IMG/VR virus record: IMGVR_UViG_3300020400_000008
Location: 1 to 53,642 of that record
Origin: a virus
Length of the DNA: 53,642 bases
Reading direction: 5' to 3' (one strand)
Numbering within the stretch: position 1 is the stretch's first letter; every line of letters begins with the position of its first letter. Both the position numbers and the translations under genes were made by a program. The notes under the pieces are model-generated. The model did not search any database. It was not told the origin of the DNA and was given only the letters and a program-made list of their open reading frames with translations. This document shows positions 38,937 to 48,403 of the stretch, piece by piece.

Positions 38937-41900
38937 GTGTATGAGGACGCTGCTGACATTTTCATAAGGGCACGTGACGCCCTCATAGAGTCAGTCGACA
39001 ATGACGTGGACATCGACTCCTCCATGCGGGAGTACATATTCGCCAAGTCCAACTTGAGGGCCCATGGGTTCGACTACGATCTCACGTGGCGTGAGATGAT
39101 GTGCGACAGCCTCGTCAAGCAGGAGGGACGGGAGAGATTTGTTCCCAGTTCGGAGTACAAGAGGAAACTGAGGGAAGAGAGGAGGGAACAGCACAAGGGT
39201 CACCTCCCACGCACGAACCACTTCGCTGGTCGCATAAAGAGGAACGACCCATCGGTGTCACACGGCATGCCAGTGAGTGCAATAGCAGATCCTACACGAC
39301 ACCACAGCAGGGCTGATGAGCACATCCTGTCAGCCATCCACGACCCCCTAGAGAAGAGGTCCATGACAAGTGGGGTCCCGCGGAAGATAGACTTCCTAGC
39401 AAGGAGGTTCCTACCCGACGAGGAGGGCAACTCCCGATCCAAGGAGGTCAAGAGGGCAGAGAGACTCATCGAGGACTGGATGGGTGGGACGAACAATCCC
39501 CACGTCACTGAGAACAAGGAGGGCACCTACTCATACCCTCTCCTCGGACCACTCGGTGACTCCGTCGACCAATCCATACTCAGCCACGAGGACGACATCT
39601 ACGAGAGGGACTTCAGGAGATGGAGCCGGGACAACGCAGCGGGTCAGGACAGCAGTGAGATCAGGCAACAGCACTTCAGTGACAGGGCAAAGGGGTGGAT
39701 GGACACATCAGGCCCCGAGTTCGACGAGTCAGGTGAGTTGTCCGAGGATGACAAGAAGATCCTCGAATACCTATCAGAGAGACCAGAGGCAGAGGCCATA
39801 CGAGAGAGGATGGGAACCTCATCCATCACCAAGCACCCCTCCTACCTGAACCAGTTGTCGTTCATGCTCGGTCTCCAGTGGCTCTCACCAGAGGAGCGCT
39901 CCAAGGTCATGTCTCACTTGAACGAGCACGGTAGCGACTCCAAGGAGCAGCATGTGAAGTTCGACGACGGCACACGACTTCCCATGGGACGCTTGAAGAG
40001 AAACATGAGGATGGCATCGGCGAACGCGCTCAGCCACGTCAGGAGGGGACCGAAGGCAGGTCCGCACAACGTCGCACCCGCGTGGTCGCAGTCATACGAT
40101 GTAGGAGCAGGTGTCGATGATAGGGCACTCTACTCCGTTCTCGAGCATGCGTACTTAGTCGATGGTAAGGTCACTTTTGACAGGATAGAGGCGGAGAAGG
40201 CGGAGATGGCTGAGAAGGACAAGCGCTGCATGGATAAATTCGGTAGGAGATACTACGAGTGCACAGTAGAGCAGCAGAGACGAATCGACAGGGAAGTCGA
40301 GGGTCACGGCAAACTCATGAACAAGGCCATGGCCAATCTCCACGAGGCCTTTGGCATCAAAATGGATGACGATAACTACGTGGAGCGATTCATGCACCTA
40401 CCCGACCTATCTGCATCCCAACTGGCTGGCATCAAGGGTGACATGGTAGATGAGATGGAGACACTCACCGCCAGCAAGAAGAAGGGGAACGTGGTGAAGA
40501 GGGACAACCTCCTACACGTGCTTGGCTTCGACAGTAAAGGGAACGAGATACCAACCGGCGACCATGGCTACCCGAACCACTCAGGCCCATTGATAGACAA
40601 TGCCCACCTACAATCCCTCCTCAACAAGGAGAAGGAGTTCAAACTTCTACCCAGCAGACGCAGGGAGATACAGGACGTCCTCTCCTTGTTCGGGACAAAC
40701 GTCCCATTCAAGGACATCGAGAGCCTACCAACGGAGATCCAAGAGGCCATATCCGTGCTTGGTGACAAGCACTTCGCAGGTGACTTCGCAAGCATGTACC
40801 ACGAGGGTGGGCATGCCATAGACCAGCACATACTCACCGAGAAACTTCACGACCACCACTCGGAGGGGGATGACAGCATCATCTCGACCGTGGACAGGAA
40901 CAAGGAGGCCATCATCCCGAATCCGAGGAACATGGGTCTCTTCGGTCATCTGATGCGACCCTCCGCCGAGTCGGACCTCGGCCCCCACGCACTACAACAC
41001 CACTCCAACTTCCTAGGGACGTCACTCTTCAACCACGCCCTCTCCTCCGTCACTTTCCCCTCCGTGGCCAGACTCCTGCACGGTATGAAGCAGTCCGAGG
41101 TCGGATCGAGGTATGGCAAGCAGCAGACCATCGACCAACTCAACAATCTACTCATCGACTCTGCGACGGAGGGCAACAGGAAGAACATACCATACGGCAA
41201 GGGAATCATGATGCTACCGAAGGACATCACCGACTACGATAGGGAGTTGGATCGTGAGGTAGGGGACTTGTTCGCAGGTGGTGGGTCCGTTCGCAGAGAA
41301 ATGAACCTAGACGACTACAGACTCATGTCGGGGGAGCAGAGGAGGAACAAGATCGAGCACATGAGACTAGCCTCGCTGCTTGGTGGTATCCATGACAGGT
41401 TCCCAGCAAGGAACTCACGCATCGACTTCAACGAGGACAACATCAGGCAACTCGAGCAGGCATTCTCTACCACCGATGCCACAGGTGACAGGAGAAAGGC
41501 AGCGAGTCGAATAGATCAGATGAACCTCAAGCACCAATACGAACTCAAGTCGATAGTGGACGCAGCACGTCACCTCGCCACACTCCTACCACCAGAGGCC
41601 CTCGACCCTGACAACCCGGCGTTCGATGCCAACATCAGGAGGCTCTTCCACGATGCCAACAAGTCGTTGCATGTCCTACCACCTGATTATTGGGAGGGTG
41701 TTGGTGTCAGGCCGATGACCGCTGACTACATGATATCCAAGCAGATGCAGACAGCCGAGCCCATCTACAGCCAACTGAGGGAGCGCCTCACACAAGGTGG
41801 TGGCATACCAGTCACCTCCCGCTCCAACCCAAGCGAGTTGGCAGAGCAACTAGGGTTCCCCTTGGACGACGCCCACATCCAACACGTGCGATCATATATC

Positions 41901-44672
41901 GAGAGCATACCACAGGATAGGGTCCAGATCGTGCAGTCGAATCACAATCTGATAAAGGATCATGGTGACCTCATGGGTTTCGACTCAGGAGTGTATGACG
42001 ACCACCTCGACGACCACATCAAGCAGCAGTACGGGCATGGTGCTGGTAGTGCCGACTCACCGCTCGTGGCCGAGCAGCGAAACCTCAAGAGCATCAGGTC
42101 AAGACTAGAGAAAAGGATGCGCGAGGGTGATCAGAGCGTTGCTCAACAACTGCAGCAACTAGAGTCGAGACTGATGGAACTGGACCCACTCATCGAGCAG
42201 GAGAACAGGATACGCTCCTTCGACGCCCTCTACAGCAGGGCATTGAGGTACCTCGAGGACAACAACGTCGATAGGGCTACCTCCACCATATCGAGGCTCG
42301 CGGAGAGGATGGGCATAGAGGTGGACACCAACAACCCTGAACAGGCACTCGAGGGAATCAGCGAGATGATATCCGAACAGAGGGGTGGATTGGGGTACGG
42401 TAGGCAACTCCACGGTCACAGCGAGGCCATTCAAGGGATCTTCAACAAGGACAGGAAGGAGCAGCACTCCGCCTTCGGGATACGACGCATCCAAGCACCA
42501 CTCGACACCACCAAGACGGACGATGGGAGTGTGACCACCACTCCATTCACAAGGATGGGGGAGAGCGAGAGGTACAGGGGTGGAGTGTTGAGCGATACGA
42601 CCAGAGGTCAGGCACGTGAGGGAATGAGCGCCAGCCACAGGCACAACCAGACGCTCCACAACCTACGTGACTTGGTCGTCTACGACCCCGAGAGCGACAC
42701 AGGCGCCAATGAGGACAGCACGTTCTCCACCGAGCGCCTAGACTTCGGTGCACAACCAATCACCGACTTCAACTCGGATGGAGCCAATGCCATGCACTAC
42801 TTCACCAGTGCGAGCGCCAAGAGGCAGAACGGATGGAGAGTGAGGCCAACACACGGTTTCGAGTTCGACGAGGGGTCGCCCCAGATCGGCACCCAGACCT
42901 TCGAGCAAGCACTGGTGTCAGTTCCCAATGACATGATCAGCGCAGCCCTCGGCCCAGACGTCGCTCAGAGGTACCTCTTTAACGGCATGAACACTGATAC
43001 CTATGGTATGACCGAGTTCGATCCACCGGCCAACAGGGGAGATGCGATGGGAGTACCCCTGTCTCAGACACCCATGATCGGCAAGTCGATTCAAGACGCC
43101 GGACTCTATGCCACGTTCATGCTCAACCCGGACCTGATCGTCAAGGCAGACGCCTCACCCGAGTGGGTGCCGCCCATCAGACCCATGCACAGAATATTCA
43201 GGATGAGGGACTTGGAGGAGTTGAGGGGGTTCACCGGTAGTTGGGTCGTCTCCAAGTGGTACGACGGCGACAGGATAGTCCTGACCAAGAAGAACGGGAG
43301 GGTCAAGGCCTTCGACGAGGACGGGGGACAGAGAGCCATTCCAGACTGGGCCAAGAAGGGAGTCAAGAACCTAGGTGAGAAGGACTGTACACTTGATGCC
43401 ATCCTCGGCAAGGAGACGCTTCACATCATGGACATCATGCACTACGACGGCACCGACATCATGGACATGAACGTCAGGGAGCGCTTCAAGGTTCTCAGAG
43501 GACAGTACGACAGTCACGAGCAAGTCATCATCGTAGGTCCGCACGACACGAGGTTCACGGACGAGGAGGGACTGCAGGATGCCGTCAAGACACTACAGGC
43601 AGAGCACAGGACCATCCTGCTCAGGGATGGCAAGAGCACCTACATGCGCGGTGAGAGAAGACATCCCAAGTGGGTGGTGCTGAGACCGAACAGGGACATC
43701 AACCTCATCGTTCTCGATCGCAGGGGCAACGGCCCCTACACGTACAGGCTCGGTGCAGGACCACTGATAGACGGAGAGGGCCTCAATGACAGGGCCGTCG
43801 AGCATGACGGCAAGGTCTACCTCGACGCTGGTACGGTCTCGAGCCCGAAGCCGTTCGAGGAGGGTGATATCGTCAAGGTCAGGTTCTCCGGCATCAAGAG
43901 GGAGAGCAAGGGAGGACGTGACATATTCACGATCAACCCGTCAAAGTTGGTCGGCGAGGGACAAGGCGAGTCCAGTGTCTCAATGGAGACGCTCTCCATA
44001 CTCGCCAAGGCATACCCACCAGTGCATCTCCCACATGGCATCGACATCATGGACAACACCCTGCTTGTCACACTACCCAACGAGAGCATGGTCACATACA
44101 GTTTGGAGAAGAGCAGCCTAGGATATTGGGTGCACTCACCGACCACACCATTGTCCGATATGGGAATGGATACTTACAGCATAGAACTATCCGAGAGCCT
44201 CAAGCCATTCTGGGGCGAGGTCGCCAGCATGATGCTGAAGGGCAAGATAGAGAGGCAGAAGGAGGCAGAGAGCGAGGTTGCACCAAGCGAAGAGCAGCAG
44301 GAGCACCGCAGGAAGGTCATCGAGGGTGAGAGTGCTGGCATCCTGAAACCAGAGGACAAGAACATCCTACTCAAGCCGAAGATGAAGAAGGCACTGGAGG
44401 TGCTCGAGCGGGCACTCGACGTCCTCGAGAAGGAGCAGATGTTCAACACGACTGGTGCCAAGGGCTTGGGCATCGACTTGGGCAGTGGAATACAGAGCCC
44501 AAGGGGACCGACGAGACTCACGTCAGAGATGTCGTTGCCCGACTGGGACATGAAGGAGAGACCGGAGGAGGACCCCGAGGAGGAGTATCCCAAGGCAAAG
44601 GCCCTCAGACAGAGGAAGAAACGCTCGCAGTCAAGCGATTCCGAGGAAGAGATTAATACGAAGCAGGAATAA
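38937..44672 (+). CDS. Giant protein with HExxH and degenerate DNA-ligase fold, 1911 aa
   Basis: GTG start. Residues 1-420 are unrecognised; near 422 lies one M-A-E-K-D-K-R-C-M-D-K-F-G-R unit like those of the 250-residue protein. M-Y-H-E-G-G-H-A-I-D (HExxH at 622-626) fits a zincin. Residues about 1415-1660 follow an ATP-dependent DNA ligase: V-V-S-K-W-Y-D-G-D-R (1437-1446) in place of motif I (K-x-D-G-x-R), L-H-I-M-D-I-M-H-Y-D-G (motif IIIa), R-D-G-K-S-T-Y-M-R-G-E-R (motif IV-V area) and an OB-fold with F-E-E-G-D-I-V-K-V-R-F. The Lys is one residue out of register, motif III Glu is Ile and motif IV Glu is lost, so activity is doubtful. The end is a Lys/Glu-rich tail. Probably a virion protein. 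Confidence 0.75.
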   Translation: MYEDAADIFIRARDALIESVDNDVDIDSSMREYIFAKSNLRAHGFDYDLTWREMMCDSLVKQEGRERFVPSSEYKRKLREERREQHKGHLPRTNHFAGRIKRNDPSVSHGMPVSAIADPTRHHSRADEHILSAIHDPLEKRSMTSGVPRKIDFLARRFLPDEEGNSRSKEVKRAERLIEDWMGGTNNPHVTENKEGTYSYPLLGPLGDSVDQSILSHEDDIYERDFRRWSRDNAAGQDSSEIRQQHFSDRAKGWMDTSGPEFDESGELSEDDKKILEYLSERPEAEAIRERMGTSSITKHPSYLNQLSFMLGLQWLSPEERSKVMSHLNEHGSDSKEQHVKFDDGTRLPMGRLKRNMRMASANALSHVRRGPKAGPHNVAPAWSQSYDVGAGVDDRALYSVLEHAYLVDGKVTFDRIEAEKAEMAEKDKRCMDKFGRRYYECTVEQQRRIDREVEGHGKLMNKAMANLHEAFGIKMDDDNYVERFMHLPDLSASQLAGIKGDMVDEMETLTASKKKGNVVKRDNLLHVLGFDSKGNEIPTGDHGYPNHSGPLIDNAHLQSLLNKEKEFKLLPSRRREIQDVLSLFGTNVPFKDIESLPTEIQEAISVLGDKHFAGDFASMYHEGGHAIDQHILTEKLHDHHSEGDDSIISTVDRNKEAIIPNPRNMGLFGHLMRPSAESDLGPHALQHHSNFLGTSLFNHALSSVTFPSVARLLHGMKQSEVGSRYGKQQTIDQLNNLLIDSATEGNRKNIPYGKGIMMLPKDITDYDRELDREVGDLFAGGGSVRREMNLDDYRLMSGEQRRNKIEHMRLASLLGGIHDRFPARNSRIDFNEDNIRQLEQAFSTTDATGDRRKAASRIDQMNLKHQYELKSIVDAARHLATLLPPEALDPDNPAFDANIRRLFHDANKSLHVLPPDYWEGVGVRPMTADYMISKQMQTAEPIYSQLRERLTQGGGIPVTSRSNPSELAEQLGFPLDDAHIQHVRSYIESIPQDRVQIVQSNHNLIKDHGDLMGFDSGVYDDHLDDHIKQQYGHGAGSADSPLVAEQRNLKSIRSRLEKRMREGDQSVAQQLQQLESRLMELDPLIEQENRIRSFDALYSRALRYLEDNNVDRATSTISRLAERMGIEVDTNNPEQALEGISEMISEQRGGLGYGRQLHGHSEAIQGIFNKDRKEQHSAFGIRRIQAPLDTTKTDDGSVTTTPFTRMGESERYRGGVLSDTTRGQAREGMSASHRHNQTLHNLRDLVVYDPESDTGANEDSTFSTERLDFGAQPITDFNSDGANAMHYFTSASAKRQNGWRVRPTHGFEFDEGSPQIGTQTFEQALVSVPNDMISAALGPDVAQRYLFNGMNTDTYGMTEFDPPANRGDAMGVPLSQTPMIGKSIQDAGLYATFMLNPDLIVKADASPEWVPPIRPMHRIFRMRDLEELRGFTGSWVVSKWYDGDRIVLTKKNGRVKAFDEDGGQRAIPDWAKKGVKNLGEKDCTLDAILGKETLHIMDIMHYDGTDIMDMNVRERFKVLRGQYDSHEQVIIVGPHDTRFTDEEGLQDAVKTLQAEHRTILLRDGKSTYMRGERRHPKWVVLRPNRDINLIVLDRRGNGPYTYRLGAGPLIDGEGLNDRAVEHDGKVYLDAGTVSSPKPFEEGDIVKVRFSGIKRESKGGRDIFTINPSKLVGEGQGESSVSMETLSILAKAYPPVHLPHGIDIMDNTLLVTLPNESMVTYSLEKSSLGYWVHSPTTPLSDMGMDTYSIELSESLKPFWGEVASMMLKGKIERQKEAESEVAPSEEQQEHRRKVIEGESAGILKPEDKNILLKPKMKKALEVLERALDVLEKEQMFNTTGAKGLGIDLGSGIQSPRGPTRLTSEMSLPDWDMKERPEEDPEEEYPKAKALRQRKKRSQSSDSEEEINTKQE

Positions 44673-44682
44673 TACGTTGCCG

Positions 44683-44694
44683 CTTCATATATGT
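44683..44694 (+). promoter_or_regulatory. TATA element before protease gene
   Basis: CTTCATATATGT, very similar to the element at 17783-17795 (TTCATATATAAA). Its centre is about 31 nt upstream of the GTG at 44721, so it could give a leaderless or nearly leaderless late transcript for protease, capsid and tail genes. Confidence 0.5.
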
Positions 44695-44720
44695 AGTATG
44701 ACAGAACGAACTGTGATACT

Positions 44721-46115
44721 GTGTTGTCACAACCACTACGTGCAACAGGGGAGTCAAGTCTCCGATTGCTCAAGGGTGGTGACCTCGTCGTCGCTGGCTA
44801 TGCCAGTGTCGAAGTGGTGGACAAACAAGGCGACAAGATAACCAAGCAAGCACTCAAAGACGCATTCAAGAAATACATGGAGGACCCGAAATTCAGAAAC
44901 GTGCAACTAGCGCACTCAAACATACAAGTCGGGGAAGTAATACCATCATACACTGATAACGAAGGGAGGTTCTGGAAAAGCGAAGTTGACGATGTCGGCA
45001 TGTTTGTGGTTGTATCACTACGAGACGACATTGAGAAAGCAAAGGAAGTCGCTGCTGAAATCCGCAAAGGAGCACTCAGGGGATTCAGCATCGGTGGTCA
45101 GGCATTCAAGAGAGTGAGGAAGTCTGACCCCGAGCACGGAGACTACCAAGAGATCAGCAAGTTGGAACTGCATGAGATTACAATCTGCGAGCGAGGCATC
45201 AATCCAGAGGCGACGTTCAAGATTTTAAAAGAAGACAAAGAAAAACAAAAGGTGACAAAAATGACAGAAGAAAATGACGTAATGACGCAAATGACTGACG
45301 TCCTCTCGCGTCTGGAAGGTCGACTGGATGCCTTTGAGAAGGGGATGCCTCCTCAACTCAAAGAAGCCATGAAAGACGACAAGAAAGATATGAAGGACGA
45401 GAAAGACAAGATGATGGAACACGGCAAAGATGACGAGAAGAAATCTGAGGACGTAGAAAAGTCCGACGAGTACTCTGACGTCATCTCGTCCGAGTACTTG
45501 GACTGGATGGAGAGCACCCTGAAATCCGCTGGTGTGGATGTAGAGGGTGCTCGAACCCACTTCGATGACGTGGCAAAGGCGAACCTCGGTTCCCACCCCA
45601 GCGACATCGGAGACGGTGGCTCCTACTTCGGTGGGCAAGCACCCGGTAGGGAGACCGTAGACGGAAAGCCAGAAGTACCCAAAGCCAACTTCGGCACTGG
45701 TGGAAAAGGCAAGAAATCCACTTTAGAGAAGTCCGACTACCTTAACCCAGAGGACGTATCCGCGACTGACGTGGAAGCAGCCTACGAAGTCTACAAAGCA
45801 GCCATGCTAGAGGCAGAGATGAAGAAATCCCTAGAGGGACAGTTCGCATCCCGCTACGAGCAAGAGCGCTCCGAGGAGATCGCAAAAGCCGCTGCTCTCG
45901 AGTTCGATGCACGAGGACCTCTCGATGATATCCAGAAGTCGATCGCCTCCCTAGCGGAGAGAGTCGAGGCAATCAGCAACCCAGCAGAGACTGGCGAGAC
46001 CATCGCCAAGTCCGAGTCCGTGCCATCAGTAGATGTTCCCTCCACCGCTGACCTAGCGTCAATGTCGTGGGACGAGGTGCACAACCTCGCAAACAAGGCC
46101 TTCAGGAGGGCCTAA
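44721..46115 (+). CDS. Prohead protease-scaffold fusion
   Basis: 464 residues; GTG start. Residues 14-170 are an HK97-type (S78) prohead protease: L-V-V-A-G-Y-A-S-V (23-30), catalytic H65 in Q-L-A-H-S-N-I-Q-V-G, S123 in L-R-G-F-S-I-G-G, and L-H-E-I-T-I-C-E-R-G-I-N-P-E-A (150-164). The rest is a Lys/Glu-rich scaffold with coiled coils, ending A-S-M-S-W-D-E-V-H-N-L-A-N-K-A. It directs head assembly and cleaves scaffold and capsid N-termini. AGGTGA before ATG 45261 (codon 181) could allow separate translation of the scaffold part. It directly precedes the capsid gene. Confidence 0.9.
   Translation: MLSQPLRATGESSLRLLKGGDLVVAGYASVEVVDKQGDKITKQALKDAFKKYMEDPKFRNVQLAHSNIQVGEVIPSYTDNEGRFWKSEVDDVGMFVVVSLRDDIEKAKEVAAEIRKGALRGFSIGGQAFKRVRKSDPEHGDYQEISKLELHEITICERGINPEATFKILKEDKEKQKVTKMTEENDVMTQMTDVLSRLEGRLDAFEKGMPPQLKEAMKDDKKDMKDEKDKMMEHGKDDEKKSEDVEKSDEYSDVISSEYLDWMESTLKSAGVDVEGARTHFDDVAKANLGSHPSDIGDGGSYFGGQAPGRETVDGKPEVPKANFGTGGKGKKSTLEKSDYLNPEDVSATDVEAAYEVYKAAMLEAEMKKSLEGQFASRYEQERSEEIAKAAALEFDARGPLDDIQKSIASLAERVEAISNPAETGETIAKSESVPSVDVPSTADLASMSWDEVHNLANKAFRRA
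45250..45263 (+). promoter_or_regulatory. Possible internal ribosome binding site for scaffold
   Basis: AGGTGACAAAAATG: an AGGTGA site 6 nt before an in-frame ATG at the exact boundary between the protease and scaffold parts. The same AGGTGA type is used by the capsid and other genes of this region. Lambda (C / Nu3) shows that this arrangement is used in phages. Confidence 0.45.
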
Positions 46116-46138
46116 GTAAAACACAGAGGTGATTATGA

Positions 46139-47269
46139 ATGGCAAGAGACTACGTACGAACAATAACAGACATGGAGCGCTACTACTACGGCGCTGGAAA
46201 CGCAATGGGATACTCCTACTCCGGTAGCGAGTTGCTCAAGGCTGACAGCCCTATGCTGTCCACGACTGCTGGTACCTACCAAGCAATCTACGGGCGCAAG
46301 GTCTGGTCGCAGTTGAACCAAGAGTTCAACGCCTTCAGCATCCTACCCAAGAGACCTTGGGACAGGAGCGGCTGGAGAGTCATCACAGAGAAGCCTAACG
46401 GCGGTGCACTCCACGGCGGAGTTGCTGAGAACGCAACACTGCCTGAGACTGTGAGACCAACCTTCCAGCACATCGCTGCAAAGCCAAAGACGATCGCACA
46501 CACCTTCGACATGTCGGAGACTGCGATCTTCCTTGCTGACAAGGACGACGGTCTCGGAGACATCCGATCCGTACTGAAGGAAGAGATGGGCAAGCACCAC
46601 GCTGAGATGGTCAACAAGATGCTCCTCACGGACGTCACGACCGTCGCTGCCAACAACTTCGAGTCGTTGGACAGAATCACAACTGGCAACAACCAGATGG
46701 CATCAGGCACCCATTACGACGCTGGAGACGAGGACATCTACTCCATAGACAGAAGCGCCAACACATGGTCCTTCGCTGAGGACAACGCGAACGCAAGTTC
46801 GACGAACAGGGCCCTCAGCCTAGACCAACTGGACACGCTCTTCCAGAACATCTGGGAGCGCGGTGGAAACCCGAAGGTCATCCTGACTGGATATGACACC
46901 TTAATGAGACTACAGCAACTGCTACAGTCCCAGCAGAGGTTCATGGAAGAGAAGAGAGTGACCCCCACCTACAACGGTGTGAAGGGTGTTCCCGGTATCG
47001 AGGCTGGTTTCATCGTGGCAACTTACAACGGTGTCCCGATCATACCATCCAAGGACGTTGTGAAAGACGGTATCAGCAGGATGTACTTCCTCGACACTGA
47101 TTACGTGTACTTCAGCACAGCAATCCCAACTCAGTACTACGAGAGTGGTATCGAGACTGGCGACCCATTCGCCATCAACAGACTAGGTCAGGAAGGGCTA
47201 TACCGAACCATGGGTGAGATATGGACCACTTTCTTCGGAGCACATGGTAGCGTGAGGGACCTGTCCTGA
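46139..47269 (+). CDS. Major capsid protein, HK97 fold
   Basis: 376 residues, start ATG 46139 after GAGGTGATT. After a short N-arm (MARDYVRTITDMERYY) comes T-T-A-G-T-Y-Q-A-I-Y-G-R-K-V-W, N-A-F-S-I-L-P-K-R-P-W-D-R-S-G-W-R-V, a pattern I associate with archaeal tailed-virus capsids, then a spine helix and P-domain (I-R-S-V-L-K-E-E-M-G-K) and the A-domain G-N-P-K-V-I-L-T-G-Y-D-T-L. Length and position after protease-scaffold support the call. It forms the icosahedral shell. Confidence 0.9.
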   Translation: MARDYVRTITDMERYYYGAGNAMGYSYSGSELLKADSPMLSTTAGTYQAIYGRKVWSQLNQEFNAFSILPKRPWDRSGWRVITEKPNGGALHGGVAENATLPETVRPTFQHIAAKPKTIAHTFDMSETAIFLADKDDGLGDIRSVLKEEMGKHHAEMVNKMLLTDVTTVAANNFESLDRITTGNNQMASGTHYDAGDEDIYSIDRSANTWSFAEDNANASSTNRALSLDQLDTLFQNIWERGGNPKVILTGYDTLMRLQQLLQSQQRFMEEKRVTPTYNGVKGVPGIEAGFIVATYNGVPIIPSKDVVKDGISRMYFLDTDYVYFSTAIPTQYYESGIETGDPFAINRLGQEGLYRTMGEIWTTFFGAHGSVRDLS

Positions 47270-47302
47270 ATTGGAGATAACAAATAGGTAAGGTGAAAAG
47301 AT

Positions 47303-47698
47303 ATGGCAGAAGAACTAACATTAAGCGGAACAGCAACAGCAACCCTAGTAGGGGCATGGGAACTCAGAGCGGGTTCCATGGACACTACCGAACACCTTGA
47401 TGGAGCAGCAGACGTATCGTACCCCGGTGGGGGTCCCGGTACGTTCAACGCATCTAACTCGGATGGAGCAAACGGGTACGACCCAGCACCAAAGTTGGCA
47501 CTAATCAACGTGACAGGCGGCGCAGATGGTGAGACAATCATCCTCGGTGGCGGAGCATCAGCGATCCTGAGCGTTATGTGCACCGATGCCGGTACATCAG
47601 CAGTAGCAGTTGGAGCATCCTTCACAGGACTAACAGCAACCTTGCAGTACCTAAGCGGCTCGGCAAACGTGACCACAGTGATGATACTGTACAACTGA
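47303..47698 (+). CDS. Probable capsid decoration protein, 131 aa
   Basis: AGGTGA upstream. An all-beta, Gly/Ala/Thr-rich protein (L-T-L-S-G-T-A-T-A-T-L-V-G, G-A-D-G-E-T-I-I-L-G-G-G), with almost no charged residues, typical of small capsid-decorating or tail-tube like folds. Immediately after the capsid gene. The family is not recognised. Confidence 0.7.
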   Translation: MAEELTLSGTATATLVGAWELRAGSMDTTEHLDGAADVSYPGGGPGTFNASNSDGANGYDPAPKLALINVTGGADGETIILGGGASAILSVMCTDAGTSAVAVGASFTGLTATLQYLSGSANVTTVMILYN

Positions 47699-47707
47699 GG
47701 TGGGTAA

Positions 47708-48097
47708 GTGCCCTCTGTGCGATACAATGGACCCTCGTTCTACAGGCGAAGCCCCGACGCTTACACGCCTGATTGGACAAGGGGAGAGGTTAGGGAAGTC
47801 TCACAAGAATGGGTTGATCAGTGGCGAACAAGACTGGTGGCTCCCTACTTCACCCTTGAAGGTGACGAGGCCCCAACGGTCGATGAGGGGAACGACGGCA
47901 TACCTGACGATTCGTGGCGACGTGCTGACATCAGCGCGTGGCTCGGATCTCAGGGTGTCGAGTTCGCCGCATCGTCATACAGAACAAAAACGAAATTGCT
48001 TCAACTCGTGGACCAGCATCTGAACCCCCCGGCACCAGAGCCGGAAGTATTAGATGAGGAGCCTCCAGTTGAGGAACAACAGGAAACAGGAGAGTGA
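47708..48097 (+). CDS. Small protein with HeH/SAP-like helix pair, 129 aa
   Basis: GTG start. After a Tyr/Trp-rich start (P-S-F-Y-R-R-S-P-D-A-Y), residues 70-105 read W-R-R-A-D-I-S-A-W-L-G-S-Q-G-V-E-F and Y-R-T-K-T-K-L-L-Q-L-V, the helix-extended loop-helix (HeH/LEM) form used by phage head and terminator proteins to bind DNA. A Pro/Glu tail ends the protein. Probably a head-completion or capsid-DNA protein. Confidence 0.7.
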   Translation: MPSVRYNGPSFYRRSPDAYTPDWTRGEVREVSQEWVDQWRTRLVAPYFTLEGDEAPTVDEGNDGIPDDSWRRADISAWLGSQGVEFAASSYRTKTKLLQLVDQHLNPPAPEPEVLDEEPPVEEQQETGE

Positions 48098-48104
48098 TTA
48101 ATAC

Positions 48105-48386
48105 ATGGCATTTGAAAGTACAATAGACACAAGACCAACAACAGTCGGCAACCTACTCATGGTGACCGGCACCTTCACCAACGGTGGAAGTGACGCAGGA
48201 GGAAACATAGACCTCTCAAGTCAACTTGCCACAATCGTTGCCGCTGGCGCTAACGCCGGTAGCAGCACCCCCGGAAGTGGTGCAGGAGTCGATGGAGTGT
48301 TCGCACTGATCAACGGAACTACCTTGGTCATACAGAACGTCAACGGTCAAGACGGCACATGGTTCGCTATGGGTCAACGAAGTTGA
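48105..48386 (+). CDS. Small beta protein, 93 aa
   Basis: MAFESTIDTRPTTVGNLLMV and Gly/Ser/Ala-rich beta strands, resembling in style the 131-residue protein after the capsid gene. GAGTGAT lies before the start. Possibly a second decoration or head-fibre protein; not recognised. Confidence 0.65.
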   Translation: MAFESTIDTRPTTVGNLLMVTGTFTNGGSDAGGNIDLSSQLATIVAAGANAGSSTPGSGAGVDGVFALINGTTLVIQNVNGQDGTWFAMGQRS

Positions 48387-48403
48387 TTCGGTAGGTGAAC
48401 CCG

